This document shows positions 14,997-17,244 of a DNA stretch of 17,244 nucleotides, piece after piece; position 1 is the first letter of the stretch, and each line of letters starts with the position of its first letter. Under the pieces are notes generated by a model. That model did not search any database. It saw only the letters and a list, made by a program, of their open reading frames with translations, and was not told where the DNA came from. Source of the DNA: Accumulibacter sp. (lineage in GTDB: Bacteria > Pseudomonadota > Gammaproteobacteria > Burkholderiales > Rhodocyclaceae); NCBI GenBank assembly GCA_031274075.1, contig JAISQQ010000076.1:1-17244 (forward strand). Reading direction: 5' to 3'. The position numbers and the translations under genes are program-made.

Positions 14997-15274
14997 GGCA
15001 AAACCAGGGCTATCGCATACGCAAATGTCGTAAACACCAAAAATCTTTTATATTCAAGTCGTTATGTGCCGGCGAAAAGGTCTTTCGCCGCGCATGAAGA
15101 AATGAACCCAATCGTCGGGCCTCCCAGGAAACCCAGCCGGCCTTCCCGACGCAAACCGCCGAACGCCTTCCATCGGCCTGTCTGCTCCCTAAAAGTCATA
15201 CGCGATCGCCCTGGACTCGTCATAATAAATTGAATATAAACGCCTTCTTTCAACTACTTACAGGCTCAAAGCCG
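14997..15274. other. 278-bp gap between radical SAM and ABC permease genes
   Basis: No gene is seen. An 11-bp perfect inverted repeat TTTATATTCAA (15047-15057) / TTGAATATAAA (15230-15240) sits near the two ends. The left copy, 51 bp upstream of the radical SAM start, is AT-rich and could be part of its promoter. A small GGCT/AGCC stem at 15263-15273 follows the permease stop; it is too short to call a terminator. Confidence 0.6.
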
Positions 15275-16057
15275 TCAATCGCGGGCATGATCGACGGAGG
15301 AGAGCGCGAGGATGAAAAACAGCGCGGTGGCGGCGGCGAGGAGGGCGAAGTTCGCGGGGTCGGCGGGCAGGCCGAGGGACGCGCGGCGGAGGGCGTCGGC
15401 GGCGTGCGTCAGCGGCAGCAGGTAGACCAGGGTCTGCGCCCATCCGGGCAGGTTCTCGACCGGGAAGAGCGTGCCGCCGAGAAAGGACATCGGCGTGATG
15501 ACGAAGGACACCAGCAGCGCCTGGTCGGCGTGCGACTTGACGATCATCGCCAGGAACACGCCGAGCGAGGCGAAGGCGGCGGCGTTCAGCGCGGCGGCGA
15601 GCAGCAGGCAGGCGTCGACCCGGACGCCGATGGAGAAGACGAAGGCGATGGCGAGAATCGCGGCGACGCCCAGGGCGGCGCGCGTAACGCCGGCGCAGAC
15701 TTCGCCGAGCACGTAGGCGGCGCTGCCGATCGGCGACGCCTGGAATTCCTCGAAGACGTGCAGGTAGAAGCGCGCGACGTTGATTTCGCCGGCGATGCCG
15801 TAGGCTTGCGTCATGCTGGTCATGGCCACCAGGCCGGGAAGCAGGAATTCGAGATAGCTTCGGCCCGGCAGCGGCGAATGCGATCCCATCGCCGTGCCGA
15901 AGGCGACGAGGTAGAGCAGCGGCGGCACCATCATCGAAGCCAGGTGGCGGAAGAAGCGCCGGCGCAGCAGCCGCGTCTCGCGCAGGTAGACGGCGACGAA
16001 ACCGTTCCAGCCATTCCAAACATTCCAAACATTCCAACCGTTCCAGCCGTTCAGCAT
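15275..16057 (-). CDS. ABC-2 type transporter permease (NodJ-like)
   Basis: Membrane half of an ABC exporter with the ATPase encoded just upstream; the cargo is unknown. Seen: 260 residues with about six hydrophobic segments (near 38-56, 70-88, 117-145, 150-172, 180-198 and 238-253). It has the ABC-2 signature region FLGGTLFPVENLPGWAQTL before the last segment. ATG 16057 overlaps the ATPase stop as ATGCTGA and has AAAGGAG at 16066-16072 (spacing 8), so this start is well supported and the two are translationally coupled. Odd: residues 3-19 are WN-containing triplets (GWN/VWN) encoded by a degenerate 9-nt tandem repeat (16001-16051), ahead of the normal cytoplasmic start. The overall length is typical for the family. 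Confidence 0.87.
   Translation of the reverse strand: MLNGWNGWNVWNVWNGWNGFVAVYLRETRLLRRRFFRHLASMMVPPLLYLVAFGTAMGSHSPLPGRSYLEFLLPGLVAMTSMTQAYGIAGEINVARFYLHVFEEFQASPIGSAAYVLGEVCAGVTRAALGVAAILAIAFVFSIGVRVDACLLLAAALNAAAFASLGVFLAMIVKSHADQALLVSFVITPMSFLGGTLFPVENLPGWAQTLVYLLPLTHAADALRRASLGLPADPANFALLAAATALFFILALSSVDHARD
16001..16051 (-). repeat. 9-nt tandem repeat encoding WNG/WNV
   Basis: On the + strand the units are GTTCCAGCC, ATTCCAAAC (twice), ATTCCAACC and GTTCCAGCC, followed by a shortened one. The 9-nt period preserves the reading frame, and the variation is mostly at the codon giving Gly or Val. Confidence 0.85.
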
Positions 16058-16905
16058 GGTGGCGGCTCCTTTCCGGTCATGCGCAGGAAGGCGTCTTCCA
16101 GGCTGACGCGGCGCAGCGTGAACGCGCCGCTGGAAACGCTGGCTGCGTGGTTTGCCGCATATTTTGCCGCGCCGTGGTCGGAAAAGTAATCGCTGCGCAG
16201 GCCGTCCTGGCTTGGCCGGTCGACGGCCCATTCGCCGACCCTGGTTTTCAGCGCCGCCGGCGTGTCGAGCGCGCGCAGCCGGCCGGCGTCGAGGAAGGCG
16301 ACGCGGTCGGCAAGGAATTCCGCTTCCTCGATGTAGTGCGTGCTCAGGAAGATCGTCGCGCCGTCGGCCTGGATGCTCTTGATCAGGCCCCACAGACGGC
16401 GGCGGATGTCGGCGTCGAGGCCGGCCGTCGGCTCGTCGAGAAAAAGGACTTTCGGGCGGTGCATCAGGGCGCGGGCGATCATCAGCCGCCGCTTCATGCC
16501 GCCGGACAGGGTGGCGACGCGCTGGCCGCGGCGCTCGCCGAGATCGACGTAGGCGAGCAGTTCCCGCGTTTGCCGCGCGCGCTCGTCCGCCGGCATGCCG
16601 AACAGGCGGCCGTGGATATCCATGTTGTCGGCCAGCGACAGCTCGTTATCGACGTTGGCGTGCTGGACGACCAATCCGCACTGCCGCCGGGCGGCCCGCG
16701 GATCGGCCTCGATGTCGACGCCGCCGATGACCGCGCGGCCGCCGGAAAGGCGGGTCAGGCCGGCCAGGATGCGGATGGTGGTCGATTTGCCCGCGCCGTT
16801 CGGTCCCAGGTAGGCGAACAGTTCGCCGGGCTGGACATGCAGGCTGACCCCGGCCAGCGCCAGGCGTTCGCCGTAGCGCTTTTGCAGCTCTTCCAGGACG
16901 ATCAT
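16051..16905 (-). CDS. ABC transporter ATP-binding protein
   Basis: Powers the ABC-2 permease encoded next. Seen: 284 residues with Walker A GPNGAGKST (34-42), Q-loop Gln81, signature LSGGM (133-137), Walker B VLFLDEP (153-159), D-loop GLD and switch His190. It resembles the CcmA/NodI-type exporter ATPases, with a C-terminal tail after residue 225. ATG 16905 lacks a good ribosome-binding site. The frame stays open a little upstream, but the protein start MIVLEELQKRYGE is normal for the family. The stop overlaps the permease start by 7 nt. What it exports, and whether it works with the radical SAM/DUF2284 genes downstream, is not shown. Confidence 0.92.
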   Translation of the reverse strand: MIVLEELQKRYGERLALAGVSLHVQPGELFAYLGPNGAGKSTTIRILAGLTRLSGGRAVIGGVDIEADPRAARRQCGLVVQHANVDNELSLADNMDIHGRLFGMPADERARQTRELLAYVDLGERRGQRVATLSGGMKRRLMIARALMHRPKVLFLDEPTAGLDADIRRRLWGLIKSIQADGATIFLSTHYIEEAEFLADRVAFLDAGRLRALDTPAALKTRVGEWAVDRPSQDGLRSDYFSDHGAAKYAANHAASVSSGAFTLRRVSLEDAFLRMTGKEPPPC

Positions 16906-16974
16906 CCTAGAAACCGCAGATGGACGTGCCCGGATGGGCCGTCCCGGAGCGTGCTGGCAAGGCGCGACGATGCG

Positions 16975-16990
16975 GCAGGCTCATGCCTGC
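16975..16990. repeat. Hairpin GCAGGC-TCAT-GCCTGC
   Basis: A perfect 6-bp stem in the 158-bp gap between the partial gene at the right edge and the ABC ATPase gene. It is followed on neither strand by a T-run, so it is not called a terminator. Confidence 0.6.
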
Positions 16991-17063
16991 AAAGAGGAGC
17001 AACGCGGCCCGTGCGTCTCGGGGCGGTACAGGATGAGCCCCCACGCTCACCTCTGCGGTAGGT

Positions 17064-17244
17064 TCAAGGTTTTTCCAGACGAGGCAGTTCGGCCAATCGC
17101 AATGCCGCAATTCGTTCGCTTTCGACCACGCGAGCCAGAACGAGCGCATCCCGCAGATTCAGTTTCAGCATGGCCTGACCGCCGATGTAGCCCGCCAGGG
17201 CGCTTGTGGCACGGTGCTCGATCTCGTCGGCGCTCGTCAGGCCG
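17064..17244 (-). CDS. 3' end of an unrecognised gene (partial)
   Basis: The last 59 codons of a gene entering from the right edge, ending at TGA (complement of 17064-17066). The translation includes TSADEIEHRATSALAGYIGG and LKLNLRDALVLARVVESER, and ends LPRLEKP. It is rich in Ala/Leu/Arg, probably helical, with core-like GC-rich codons. I do not recognise the family. It runs in the same direction as the ABC genes, 158 bp upstream of them. Confidence 0.5.
   Translation of the reverse strand, partial: GLTSADEIEHRATSALAGYIGGQAMLKLNLRDALVLARVVESERIAALRLAELPRLEKP

Noticed and set aside
16907..17149. 80-codon - strand frame between the partial gene and the ABC ATPase
   Set aside because: It overlaps the better-supported 3' end of the edge gene (17064 onward) in another frame, runs through a hairpin and shows no family features.

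Overview
The window is high-GC DNA (by eye about 65-70% in the core genes). It looks like a proteobacterial chromosome, most plausibly a betaproteobacterium of the Rhodocyclales type. That is inferred from the TonB/ExbB/ExbD and CobN-type proteins and from the dense palindromes and short degenerate repeats in almost every gap. No rRNA, tRNA or CRISPR array was seen.

Layout. (1) Positions 1-8140, all on the + strand: tonB, a 704-bp repeat-filled gap, exbB and exbD, a signal-peptide-bearing carbon-nitrogen hydrolase, and a 1280-residue CobN/BchH-type (class I) chelatase large subunit. (2) Positions about 8342-13337: an AT-richer restriction-modification island on the - strand. It contains a ribbon-helix-helix regulator, an NPPY-type DNA methyltransferase, an SPPYW-type DNA methyltransferase and a PLD-fold (BfiI-like) nuclease. 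The last three form a tight operon. The island is bracketed by a 26-bp direct repeat (one mismatch) and by two related palindromic elements. (3) Positions 13333 to the right edge, on the - strand: a DUF2284 cysteine-rich protein, a radical SAM/SPASM protein, an ABC-2 permease, its ATPase, and the 3' end of an unrecognised gene.

How the genes may work together. TonB-ExbB-ExbD energises outer-membrane receptors for metal chelates or tetrapyrroles. A CobN-family protein beside them, with no cobalamin-synthesis genes in view, suggests uptake and metal insertion into, or removal from, a tetrapyrrole, with HmuS-like haem demetallation as a real alternative to cobalt chelation. The convergent radical SAM/DUF2284/ABC genes may belong to the same locus, now separated from it by the inserted R-M island; this is inference.

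The most unusual structural signal is a degenerate 7-nt tandem repeat (consensus about RKRWCRG). It forms seven short tracts in both orientations, usually next to hairpins and touching gene ends. It supplies the stop codons of exbD and of the radical SAM gene and brackets the nitrilase gene as an inverted pair. A second tandem repeat, of 9 nt, is translated into WNG/WNV triplets at the N-terminus of the ABC permease.
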